Below are positions 1 to 7,176 of a stretch of 49,551 nt of DNA, piece by piece; the first letter of the stretch is position 1, and each line of letters starts with the position of its first letter. Made by a program: the position numbers and the translations under genes. Origin of the DNA: CAKSKB01 sp034186235. GTDB lineage: Bacteria > Bacillota > Clostridia > HGM11514. The notes below the pieces were generated by a model. It worked only from the letters and a program-made list of their open reading frames with translations. It was not told the origin of the DNA and ran no database searches. Location of the stretch: positions 1 through 49,551 of the forward strand of contig JAXGBA010000136.1 in the NCBI GenBank assembly GCA_034186235.1. Reading direction: 5' to 3'.

Positions 1-181
1 CTATCACAACGGGCTTTTCGCCGCCGAATTCACTTTGCAGTTCGTTAATATCTTCCGGTATTTCATCCAGAAGAACCGGCTCATAATGCCTGTGTTTCGC
101 TTCCTCCGAAATGCCGAGAAATATATGCATAAACCACAATGTCTTTTTAAATAAAGAATCTGTATAAACATAAAGCTTCAT
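1..181 (-). CDS. Partial protein of unknown function (N-terminus only)
   Basis: The frame opens with ATG at 181 and runs off the left edge, giving 60 residues that begin MKLYVYTDSLFKKTLWFMH. No stop codon interrupts it, codon use resembles its neighbours, and a good promoter lies 32-60 nt upstream of the start (213-241), so a real gene is likely. The Shine-Dalgarno is weak (GGATGTG). I do not recognise the family. The end of the visible part (GGEKPVVI) could be the first strand of a periplasmic-binding-protein-like sensor domain of a transcriptional regulator, but that is a guess. Confidence 0.6.
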   Translation of the reverse strand, partial: MKLYVYTDSLFKKTLWFMHIFLGISEEAKHRHYEPVLLDEIPEDINELQSEFGGEKPVVI

Positions 182-212
182 AATTAATCACATCCGGCTT
201 TTATTCATCTAT

Positions 213-241
213 ATTTTAACATAATATGCGTTTGTACGCAA
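213..241 (-). promoter_or_regulatory. Promoter of the partial left-edge gene
   Basis: Reading the minus strand, TTGCGT is followed by a 17-nt spacer and TAAAAT. This is a sigma-A-type match 32 nt upstream of the ATG at 181. Confidence 0.5.
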
Positions 242-280
242 TGAAAAGAAATGGACAAATTTCCTGGATTTCTTTCATAT

Positions 281-313
281 AAAAAGCAGGCCCGGCAGAA
301 TTGCCGAACCTGC
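281..313 (-). terminator. Intrinsic terminator after the M23 peptidase gene
   Basis: On the minus strand GCAGG and CGGCA pair with TGCCG and CCTGC around a small internal mismatch, followed by TTTTTAT. It starts 21 nt after the stop of the LysM-G5-M23 gene. Confidence 0.8.
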
Positions 314-333
314 AAAATATCAAACTATGTAAT

Positions 334-2142
334 TTACGGATTCTGAACCGTTTCTGTGCCGCCCGGAAGTTCTGCCTGCTGCAGATCATCCTGTGAGTTT
401 TCCTGCTGTTTGAGGAGTGCGGCATCTTCGTGCACGCCTTCATTTTCTTCGGGTTCCGAAGGTGCATCGCCGGTATCGGCGGTTTCATCAGGCAAAGCAG
501 GCTGTTCTTCAACGTTCTCGGCGGGCTGACTGTTCTTTTCCGCTTCAAGACGCTCCGTCTCAGCCTTTTCCTGCTCTTCCTTTTCCTTAGCCGCTTTTTC
601 GGCTTCTTCCTGCTTTTTCTTTTCCTCCCGAGCCTTTGCCCTTGCAGCAAGCTCTGCCGGGGATTCGGGAACAAGCTGGCCGTTTTCAATAAACGGCATG
701 GGGTCTATCGCCTGTCCGTTATAAATAACCTCAAAATGAAGATGTGGCCCCGTACTGTCACCGGTACTGCCGACTCTTGCGATTATATCGCCTTTCTCAA
801 CACGCATACCAACCTTGACAAGCACTTCGCTGCTGTGACCGTAAAGCGTATGATAGTTGTTGCCGTGGTCGATTACAACCTTATTGCCGTAACCATCGTT
901 TGCGTCGCCTGCCGCAATTACTACGCCGCCGTCCGCCGCCCTTATGGGGTCGCCGGTATTTCCGCCGAGGTCCACGCCCTTATGCATACGGCCCCATCTT
1001 GCACCGTAACGCGAGGTTACAACCCCGGTAGAAGGTCTTACAAATGCGCCGGTCGCTTCGCCGTTCCCGAACGCCTTTGTGCCTACCGCCTCAACCTGAC
1101 TTACAGGTTGCTTTACAACGGTTTCGCTGACAACATTGCAGGCAACCCTTACTCCGTCCACCTCGGACGAAACACGGCTGACCTCTTTCTCGCCGTTAAC
1201 GCCGACTTTCTTTACGCTTGTCATGCCTTTGTAAAGCGTCGCATCGTCAACCTGCTTGGTTTCATACGGAATTTCCTCCGTAACGCTTGTGTTGAAGTCG
1301 GATTTAACCGAAAGTTTCTTCTTGGGACAATTTATAACGATTTCCGTTCCGGGTTTAAAATCGTTCTCCGTAAACGATGTATTTCTGTTAAGAAGCTCAT
1401 CCTTTGAAATTCTGTATTTTTTCGAAACAGACTCAATCGTATCTTTATCCCGAAGGGTGTATGTCTTGGGTTCTACCTCGTAAGAGGTAAGATATTCGAC
1501 AGCGGTTTTCTTATCAAGAATACTCGTTGTCCTTACATACTGCTTCTGAAATTCAAGCTCGTCTACAAATTCGGTTGAAGCAGAGCCTGCAGCCGCAGAA
1601 ACCTCAAGCACCTCGTTGAGCACCTCGGTTGCCTCGTTCGTGTCGGAAAACGCCGCAAGTTGCGTGCCGTTTACCGTAAGCACAAGACTTTCCGAAACAT
1701 CGTCAAGCTTTGAAAGGATATCCTTTGTAATGCTGTCGGATGAAGGATTTTTGACAATCGCAAGCTTTACCGTAGGCTTTTTGTCACGGTAATCGTACTT
1801 GTAACCAAGCTCACGATTAACATTTTTCATGGATGCCGTAAGGGTTGCTCTGTCGGTTATGGAGGCAACATATTCGCCGCCCATATAAACATGATAACCG
1901 AACCTGAACCCGAGCCCGTAAAAAAGCAGCACACCCGATATTATGCACACTCCGGCAGCTGTACCGTAAAGTGCACGGGTGTTTATTGAATTTACCGCCT
2001 TTTTAAGGTCAAAGTTCTTAACATCGTTTGCGAATTTTTCGATTAATTTAACGCCCCGTTCTTTTGCTTTCCCCGCTGTCGGCCCGATAAGCTTTGTCTT
2101 TTGTTTTACACTAAGGTAAAAATTCCTTAAGTGGGGTAGCAT
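334..2142 (-). CDS. Membrane-anchored LysM-G5-M23 cell wall endopeptidase
   Basis: This is a 602-residue cell-envelope protein predicted to bind and cut peptidoglycan. Residues 58-78 form one transmembrane helix, leaving a short cytoplasmic N-terminus. A LysM domain spans about 226-272, a G5 domain about 277-352, and an M23 (LytM/lysostaphin-type) zinc peptidase about 378-475. The M23 zinc ligands are visible: the His of HKGVD at 387 and the HLH motif near 465. M23 domains with these residues are usually active D,D-endopeptidases. Residues 490-602 are an unusual Glu/Lys/Ala-rich, then acidic, low-complexity tail, probably a coiled or disordered extension outside the cell. AGAGGTG lies 6 nt before the ATG. 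The gene has its own promoter (2206-2234) and terminator (281-313), so it looks monocistronic. A role in growth, division or sporulation cannot be told apart from sequence alone. Confidence 0.9.
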   Translation of the reverse strand: MLPHLRNFYLSVKQKTKLIGPTAGKAKERGVKLIEKFANDVKNFDLKKAVNSINTRALYGTAAGVCIISGVLLFYGLGFRFGYHVYMGGEYVASITDRATLTASMKNVNRELGYKYDYRDKKPTVKLAIVKNPSSDSITKDILSKLDDVSESLVLTVNGTQLAAFSDTNEATEVLNEVLEVSAAAGSASTEFVDELEFQKQYVRTTSILDKKTAVEYLTSYEVEPKTYTLRDKDTIESVSKKYRISKDELLNRNTSFTENDFKPGTEIVINCPKKKLSVKSDFNTSVTEEIPYETKQVDDATLYKGMTSVKKVGVNGEKEVSRVSSEVDGVRVACNVVSETVVKQPVSQVEAVGTKAFGNGEATGAFVRPSTGVVTSRYGARWGRMHKGVDLGGNTGDPIRAADGGVVIAAGDANDGYGNKVVIDHGNNYHTLYGHSSEVLVKVGMRVEKGDIIARVGSTGDSTGPHLHFEVIYNGQAIDPMPFIENGQLVPESPAELAARAKAREEKKKQEEAEKAAKEKEEQEKAETERLEAEKNSQPAENVEEQPALPDETADTGDAPSEPEENEGVHEDAALLKQQENSQDDLQQAELPGGTETVQNP

Positions 2143-2489
2143 TGAAACACCTCTCTTTTTTGAAAAATTTATGCTAACACGGAATGTTACCGCATTATCA
2201 ACACTATTATATGCCCTTTTGCAGATTTTTTCAAGCTTTAAAAGTCACAAAAATACAGAATTATGTAAACCGTTTTTCTACCCGGACCACACAAACCTCC
2301 CTTGAAATGCGCCTTGGGCGGTATATTTGTCCGCTCATTTGTCGAATTATGTCACTTGGGCATAGTGCACAAAAACCGCCATTGCTTTTTGTGCACTTTC
2401 CACAAAGTTAAAAGCTCAAAAAATTCTTTAAACCGAATTTTCGAGGAAAAGCACAATATATGGTGGTCCATGCACGGGCAGGCAACAGA
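2143..2489. other. Intergenic region with a 12-bp perfect inverted repeat
   Basis: No gene is apparent in these 347 bases. They hold the M23 promoter (2206-2234) and a perfect 12-bp inverted repeat: AGTGCACAAAAA at 2364-2375 and TTTTTGTGCACT at 2386-2397, with a 10-nt loop. It may end transcription of the acyl-CoA ligase/DUF951 unit, but no separate T-run follows it on the minus strand. A related hairpin occurs at 7074-7106. Confidence 0.6.
2206..2234 (-). promoter_or_regulatory. Promoter of the M23 peptidase gene
   Basis: On the minus strand TTGAAA, a 17-nt spacer and a perfect TATAAT lie about 64 nt upstream of the start codon at 2142. Confidence 0.75.
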
Positions 2490-2687
2490 TTATCTGCCCT
2501 TTTGGGGAGGTTCCCCATTGACTTTTTTAATGTTTTTCTCGATTTTCTCACGCGGAATCATAACGAGGGCGCCGCAGCCGCAGCATTTTATTTTAAAATC
2601 CGCCCCGACTCTCATAACATCCCATTCAAATCCTCCGCATGGATGTTTTTTCTTTAATGTAACCCTGTCATTTATATTAATATTCAC
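2490..2687 (-). CDS. DUF951 family small protein
   Basis: This 65-residue protein matches the DUF951 pattern as I know it: a short beta-rich protein with a conserved KKKHPCGG...W...RVGADFKIKC..CG core. Three cysteines or CxxC-like positions (HPCGG, KCCGCG) suggest a zinc knuckle. The family's function is unknown. It starts 6 nt after the acyl-CoA ligase gene and is almost certainly co-transcribed with it. In other Firmicutes DUF951 genes often sit beside housekeeping genes, so the pairing may be incidental. Confidence 0.85.
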   Translation of the reverse strand: MNININDRVTLKKKHPCGGFEWDVMRVGADFKIKCCGCGALVMIPREKIEKNIKKVNGEPPQKGR

Positions 2688-2693
2688 GAAAAA

Positions 2694-4349
2694 TCACATC
2701 TTATATCTTTTGATTTTCTGCGTAGTGGTCTTTTCAAACTCTTCTTTGCGGATATGAACTTTTCTGATTTTCTTATACATAGGCTCTTTGTCGTTAAGCT
2801 CTCTCACAATAGCCTCAACCCTTGCCATAACCACATCGTCGGCAGAGCCGCCGAACACCTCGTAATCCGGGAAAATATCCGCACAGATTTCAACATCGCC
2901 AGTCTTTTCGTTTTTAGCTCCCGTTATAACGCATTCCTTTATTTCGCGGTACGCGCCGAGCTTCCCCTCAAGTTCCTCCGGGAACACATTTTTGCCGTTC
3001 GCAGCGATTATAACCGTCTTTTTTCTGCCGGTTATATAAACAAAATTATCCTTATCGACATAGCCGAGGTCGCCGGTTCTGAACCAACCGTCCGACATAA
3101 CTTCCGCCGTTGCTTCGGGGTTTCCGTAGTAACCGAGCATAACATTATCGCCCTTTACCACGATTTCGCCGATACCGTCCGAATCCTCGCCCTCGATCTT
3201 AAGCTGCATGCAATCCATGATTTTGCCAGCAGCGTCATCTCTGAAATCAACATCACGGTTAACTGCCACAATCGGCGAACACTCCGTAAGCCCGTACCCC
3301 TGAAGGAACATTATGCCGAGCCTTCTGAAATCCTTTGCAACCTTAGGTTCAATCGCCGCAGCCCCGCTTATCATAAGCCTGAGCCTTCCGCCGAAAGAAT
3401 TACGCACATCTTTAAAGAGCCTGTCCGACATATCCACACCCATGTGCCCAAGCGCACCGTTCAAGTGCATAGCGGCTTTCAGCATTTTCAGCTTGCCCTG
3501 TTTCTTTGCAGTTTTGAAAATTCTTTTATGCATATTCTCGAAAATTGCCGGAACGCCGAGAATAACGGAGGTTCCCGATTCAACCATATTTTTCTGAATA
3601 TGCATAAGCCCATCGCAGAAGGCAATGCACGCCCCGAGATACAGCGGACACAGAAATCCGCAGGTACATTCATATGTGTGATGAAGCGGAAGCAGGCATA
3701 AAAACACGTCTTCGCGATAAATTTTAATCTGCTTGCTCATGCTCATAATATTTGTTACGATATTTTTTTGAGACAGCATTACACCCTTTGCAATATCGGT
3801 TGTGCCGGAAGTAAAAAGTAGCGCCGACATGACATCGGGGTTGATTTTGACATCATCGAACACCATGCTGCCGCCGCTGCATAACTCGCTGCCACGATTT
3901 AAAACAGCATCAAAATCATCGTCCATATTAATGGTTTTTTTGAGCTGCGGCAAGCCTGCCAGCTTATCGAAATACTTGGACGAGCACACACAGACCTCCG
4001 CACCGGAGCGTTCAATAAGCGAACAAATCTCATCTGCCGGAAGCTCTTTGTCTATCGGAACAATAATTCCTCCTCCGGAAACAACCGCAAGATATGTCAG
4101 CGTCCATTCAAAGCGGTTTTCGCTTACGAGGGCATATTTTTTGCCCTCAAGACCGAAATCTTCAATAAAAGCAGTGGCAAGACTGCGTATTTGCTCATAA
4201 AGTTCGGTATACGAAACGCTCGAATAAGCCGAACCGCTGCGCTTTACCATAAATGCGGGCGAATCGCCATACATATCGGCGCTTTTAATAATCATATCTT
4301 TAAAATCGGAAATCTCATGAACATCATACAGCTTATTCTTGTCAGACAT
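2694..4349 (-). CDS. AMP-dependent acyl-CoA ligase (long-chain fatty acid-CoA ligase type)
   Basis: This 551-residue member of the ANL superfamily would activate a carboxylic acid with ATP and then CoA. The phosphate-binding loop LLFTSGTTDIAKGV, the adenylate motif GYGLTECSP, and the hinge region with GDLGYVDKDNF and TGRKK are all visible in order. Length and motifs fit long-chain fatty acyl-CoA synthetases, but the substrate cannot be read from sequence. The start is set at ATG 4349 because GGAGG lies 8 nt upstream. The longer open frame to 4442 runs into the tRNA gene and is not credible. The gene lies downstream of tRNA-Met with a terminator in between and no obvious promoter of its own, and is followed by the DUF951 gene. 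Confidence 0.88.
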   Translation of the reverse strand: MSDKNKLYDVHEISDFKDMIIKSADMYGDSPAFMVKRSGSAYSSVSYTELYEQIRSLATAFIEDFGLEGKKYALVSENRFEWTLTYLAVVSGGGIIVPIDKELPADEICSLIERSGAEVCVCSSKYFDKLAGLPQLKKTINMDDDFDAVLNRGSELCSGGSMVFDDVKINPDVMSALLFTSGTTDIAKGVMLSQKNIVTNIMSMSKQIKIYREDVFLCLLPLHHTYECTCGFLCPLYLGACIAFCDGLMHIQKNMVESGTSVILGVPAIFENMHKRIFKTAKKQGKLKMLKAAMHLNGALGHMGVDMSDRLFKDVRNSFGGRLRLMISGAAAIEPKVAKDFRRLGIMFLQGYGLTECSPIVAVNRDVDFRDDAAGKIMDCMQLKIEGEDSDGIGEIVVKGDNVMLGYYGNPEATAEVMSDGWFRTGDLGYVDKDNFVYITGRKKTVIIAANGKNVFPEELEGKLGAYREIKECVITGAKNEKTGDVEICADIFPDYEVFGGSADDVVMARVEAIVRELNDKEPMYKKIRKVHIRKEEFEKTTTQKIKRYKM

Positions 4350-4370
4350 TACAAATACCTCCGCATATGT

Positions 4371-4405
4371 TAAAAACAGTCCGCAGGAGAAAAGCTCCCG
4401 CAGAC
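4371..4405 (-). terminator. Terminator between tRNA-Met and the acyl-CoA ligase gene
   Basis: On the minus strand an 11-bp stem (4395-4405 with 4379-4389, two wobble pairs) with a 5-nt loop is followed by TGTTTTTAAC. It sits 10 nt after the tRNA 3' end and 22 nt before the ligase start, so expression of the ligase would require read-through. Confidence 0.75.
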
Positions 4406-4415
4406 CGCAAAGAAA

Positions 4416-4492
4416 TGGTAGCGGCGAGTGGACTTGAACCACCGACCGTACGGGTATGAACCGTATGCTCTAGCCAGCTGAGCTACACCGCC
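4416..4492 (-). tRNA. tRNA-Met (anticodon CAT), elongator type
   Basis: The minus strand folds as a complete cloverleaf of 77 nt including an encoded CCA. The acceptor stem is GGCGGTG paired with CGCCGCT, the D-arm is GCTCAGCTGGCTAGAGC, the anticodon stem is TACGG/CCGTA with loop TTCATAC, and the T-loop is TTCAAGT. The CAT anticodon gives Met. A Watson-Crick-like position 1-72 and the overall sequence suggest elongator rather than initiator. An Ile-lysidine tRNA also carries CAT and is not formally excluded. Confidence 0.95.
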
Positions 4493-4513
4493 GTTTGTAT
4501 TAACAACAGAACT

Positions 4514-4542
4514 ATTATAATACAAAAACCTCACTTTGTCAA
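4514..4542 (-). promoter_or_regulatory. Consensus promoter of tRNA-Met
   Basis: Perfect TTGACA, 17-nt spacer and perfect TATAAT on the minus strand, about 22 nt upstream of the tRNA 5' end. Confidence 0.85.
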
Positions 4543-4580
4543 GCTTTTTTTAAAATTTTTGCAATTTTTTTGATTTTCGG

Positions 4581-4609
4581 TTGAAGAAGGGTGATTTGTG
4601 TGATATAAT
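4581..4609 (+). promoter_or_regulatory. Promoter of the flippase-like/response regulator pair
   Basis: TTGAAG, 17-nt spacer and TATAAT. Its -10 overlaps an in-frame ATG at 4608, which argues that the next gene begins at the later ATG (4647). Confidence 0.65.
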
Positions 4610-4646
4610 GTTTACAGTAAAATATATAATTTGCGGTAAACTTAAT

Positions 4647-5564
4647 ATGAAGAAAAAAATTGTCGGAATTTTAATTTCAATTTTAATAACGGTGCTTTTC
4701 ATAAGGGCGGCGGCGAAGCTTTTTGATTTTGAAACGTTTAAAAGCCTCGGCGGCTTCAATAAACCGCTTATGCTTTCGGGCGCCGTATGCTATGTATTCA
4801 CATACCTTTTCCGCGCAGGCAGAATTCACTGCATCGCAAAACCCGAAAAAGGCTTCGGTACAACTCTGCTTGTCTGCTTCAGGCACCAGTTTTTCGGAAG
4901 AATTCTACCTTTTAAAACCGGGGATTTGTCGCTTCCGTACCTTCTTAAAAAATATTGCGGCAAGGAAATCGAGCATGGCGGCGGAACGCTTGCGGCAATA
5001 CGGTTTTTCGACGGAGCGGTTATGCTTTCTTCTTTTTTGATATGCACGGCGCTGACCTTAGGAAAAGAAGCTTCCGATATTATATACGCCTGCACTGCGG
5101 CGATTGCTCTCCTTGCGGCTCTGCCCTTTATTGTATCAAAATTCACCGCCGCTTTGGCAAAGCGATTTCCAGAAAATAAAATTGTTGTTTTTGCCGAAAA
5201 GGTCCGCATATCGCTTGCCTCGCTTTCCGCAAAGGACTTTTTTGTATTGCTTGCATCAACAATCATTCTGTGGATTTTTATTTACCTCTCGATGTTCTTT
5301 GCCGCAAGGGCATTCCGGATTGAAATATCGTTCATAAGCACCGTTTCGGCGTCATTTCTTGCTTCTGCGGCGGCGCTTCTCCCGGTTAACGGTCTTGGCG
5401 GTTTCGGAACCACCGAAACCGGCTGGACGGCAGGCTTCGTTCTTTTCGGTGCGGAAAAAGCTCGTGCACTCGCAAGCGGAATCGCTTCCAATATCATGAG
5501 TTTTGTTATAATTTGCATTTTCGGTGCGGTATCGCTTCTTCTCGGAGGTGAAAAAGATGTATAA
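4647..5564 (+). CDS. Lysylphosphatidylglycerol synthase-type transmembrane (flippase-like) protein
   Basis: A 305-residue integral membrane protein with about seven or eight hydrophobic segments. It matches the LPG_synthase_TM/UPF0104 family, which also includes AglD-like and flippase-like proteins. Family landmarks are the motif GRILPFKTGDLSLP near residue 90 and the C-terminal NGLGGFGTTE segment. Such domains move or help move lipid-linked molecules across the membrane. There is no soluble lysyl-transferase domain here, so aminoacyl-lipid synthesis is not supported. The start at 4647 was chosen because the promoter lies over the earlier possible starts; the ribosome site is weak. The last 8 nt overlap the next gene, whose Shine-Dalgarno is inside this one, so the two are translationally coupled. 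Confidence 0.8.
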   Translation: MKKKIVGILISILITVLFIRAAAKLFDFETFKSLGGFNKPLMLSGAVCYVFTYLFRAGRIHCIAKPEKGFGTTLLVCFRHQFFGRILPFKTGDLSLPYLLKKYCGKEIEHGGGTLAAIRFFDGAVMLSSFLICTALTLGKEASDIIYACTAAIALLAALPFIVSKFTAALAKRFPENKIVVFAEKVRISLASLSAKDFFVLLASTIILWIFIYLSMFFAARAFRIEISFISTVSASFLASAAALLPVNGLGGFGTTETGWTAGFVLFGAEKARALASGIASNIMSFVIICIFGAVSLLLGGEKDV

Positions 5565-7068
5565 GATTATCATAGTTGACAACGACGCCTCGGAAGCAAA
5601 AGCACTCTCGGGCATGATAGGCGATGATTTTTCCGTTGAAGGAATTTTTCATGCGGCAGATGAGGCTCTTGCGTTTTTACATTCCGGCAGTGCAGACATT
5701 GCAATTACCGACACAAATGCCGATATTTCGGAAATTTCAAAAATGATTTCCGCCGGCTGTGAAATACTTATGCTTTGCGGATACAGGGAACTGAAACTTG
5801 CCAAGGCTGCGTCTGACGCTGGCGTAAGCTATTATCTTTTGAAGCCCGTCCGCTTTGACGAATTTTCATACGCTATCTCCTCTGTCAGGCTGGAACTTGA
5901 CAGGCGGAATATTTCAAGGCTTCAAAGCATAAGCTCGCTGGACTTCGACCAATTTCTGCCGATACTGAGAGAGCAATTTTTTTCGGCGGTTGCCAACGGC
6001 AGGATATCATCACGAAGGGAACTGAGAGAAAAAGCCGCCGAGCTTTCAATGGAGCAGACAATATGCGGTATGCCGTGCGCACTTATAGAGGTTCACATTA
6101 CGGAATATCACGACTATATAACAAATAAGTGGAAATACGGCAGAGAAACGCTTTATACCGCAGTTAAAAACCTGCTTTCCGATAATGAGCAATTTACATT
6201 TCAGATGATAAAGGCGAGGGGCGGAACGATGAGTTTTGTCGTTTTGCCGTCCAAGCATATATCCCCGAAAACCCTCGGCGACTCGCTTCGTCACTATACC
6301 AATAAGTGCACCCGTGCGGCGTTTGAACTTTTCGGAATGCTGCTGTTCATTGACACTAAGCGGTTTTTCTCATCGCTCTTTGAAATGATGGAATTTTCAT
6401 ACCGCAACCGAGGTGAAAAAATCGGAGAACCGGCGTATTCCGACAGTGCGGAGAGGCTTATTTCAAGCATAAAAATGCAGAACCTTGCCGAAGGCGAGAG
6501 GATAATTGACGAATATAAAAAGGCTCTTAAAGAAAGTTCCCCCGAAAACACCGCAACATTCCTGTTCAATGTCCTGAATATCGTGTGCGATAAGCTGTTT
6601 TCGGACGCATCGGCGAACGAAATGCATAAAAAAACCGAAGCGGCTTTTATTAAACAGCCTACCGAAAATTCAGAGCTTTTTGATATGACAAAAGGACTCA
6701 TCTCAGAATACGCCGCATGTCTTAAAAAGACTGCGCTGCGCTCGGACGATTTGGTTATAAGCAAAGCTAAAAAGTTCATAAAAGAAAATTGCAGCAAAGA
6801 TATTTCCCTTTCCGATGTTGCCGACACGGTATACCTAAATCCGGTATATTTCAGCCGTATGTTCAAAGACAAAACGGGCGAAAACTTTTCGGCTTACCTT
6901 TTTCGTGTTCGCATGAAAACGGCGGCGGAACTTTTGGAAAAGGGGGTTTCATCCGTAAACCGCGTAGCAAGGGCGGCGGGATACAAAAATACAAAGTACT
7001 TTTCAAGACTTTTCAAAAAATATTCGGGCTGCGCCCCGCGGGATTATCTCTATATGCATATGAAATAA
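5557..7068 (+). CDS. AraC-type response regulator with a degenerate receiver domain
   Basis: A 503-residue regulator. An N-terminal receiver-like domain (residues 1-115) starts MYKIIIVDND. A long central region of unknown fold follows, and residues 405-503 hold a two-helix-turn-helix AraC/XylS DNA-binding domain (motifs DISLSDVADTVYLNPVYFSR and AAGYKNTKYFSRLFKKYSG). The receiver keeps the acidic start, an Asp in IAITDTNAD and the Lys of LLKPVRFDE. However, the loop after the Asp is short and the usual Ser/Thr switch position is Cys (MLCGYRE), so phosphorylation may be impaired. GGAGGTG precedes the ATG, and the gene overlaps the upstream membrane-protein gene by 8 nt. No histidine kinase is nearby. 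Targets are unknown; the coupled membrane protein or the divergent/adjacent surface genes are candidates. Confidence 0.85.
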   Translation: MYKIIIVDNDASEAKALSGMIGDDFSVEGIFHAADEALAFLHSGSADIAITDTNADISEISKMISAGCEILMLCGYRELKLAKAASDAGVSYYLLKPVRFDEFSYAISSVRLELDRRNISRLQSISSLDFDQFLPILREQFFSAVANGRISSRRELREKAAELSMEQTICGMPCALIEVHITEYHDYITNKWKYGRETLYTAVKNLLSDNEQFTFQMIKARGGTMSFVVLPSKHISPKTLGDSLRHYTNKCTRAAFELFGMLLFIDTKRFFSSLFEMMEFSYRNRGEKIGEPAYSDSAERLISSIKMQNLAEGERIIDEYKKALKESSPENTATFLFNVLNIVCDKLFSDASANEMHKKTEAAFIKQPTENSELFDMTKGLISEYAACLKKTALRSDDLVISKAKKFIKENCSKDISLSDVADTVYLNPVYFSRMFKDKTGENFSAYLFRVRMKTAAELLEKGVSSVNRVARAAGYKNTKYFSRLFKKYSGCAPRDYLYMHMK

Positions 7069-7073
7069 AAAAA

Positions 7074-7106
7074 CTGTACAAAAACCGCTTTTAGTTTTTT
7101 GTGCAG
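7074..7106 (+). terminator. AT-rich hairpin after the response regulator gene
   Basis: CTGTACAAAAA (7074-7084) pairs with TTTTTGTGCAG (7096-7106) over 11 bp with one G-T pair. It starts 6 nt after the stop codon, which fits a terminator, although the T-run is inside the stem and not after it. It resembles the hairpin at 2364-2397. Confidence 0.45.
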
Positions 7107-7116
7107 ATTTCCAATA

Positions 7117-7145
7117 TTGCAAAATATTACAAAAAGGTGTATAAT
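7117..7145 (+). promoter_or_regulatory. Promoter of the secreted Cu-amine-oxidase-N protein gene
   Basis: TTGCAA, 17-nt spacer, TATAAT. The start codon at 7177 is 31 nt further, preceded by GGGGG. Confidence 0.75.
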
Positions 7146-7176
7146 TAACACATATTAATTTTTAAGGGGGATTTTT

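Noticed and set aside
430..1407. A 325-codon open frame antisense to the M23 peptidase gene.
   Set aside because: It is the mirror of a well-supported gene, has no ribosome site and no recognisable domain.
2474..2498. Terminator of the acyl-CoA ligase/DUF951 unit at GGGCAG...CTGCCC.
   Set aside because: The 6-bp stem overlaps the DUF951 stop codon and is followed by no T-run; the evidence is too weak to call it.
2754..3701. A 315-codon open frame antisense to the acyl-CoA ligase gene.
   Set aside because: It lies fully inside the ligase gene, whose motifs are clear; no independent signals support it.
4350..4442. N-terminal extension of the acyl-CoA ligase into the tRNA-Met gene.
   Set aside because: It would cross the terminator and tRNA; GGAGG points to ATG 4349.
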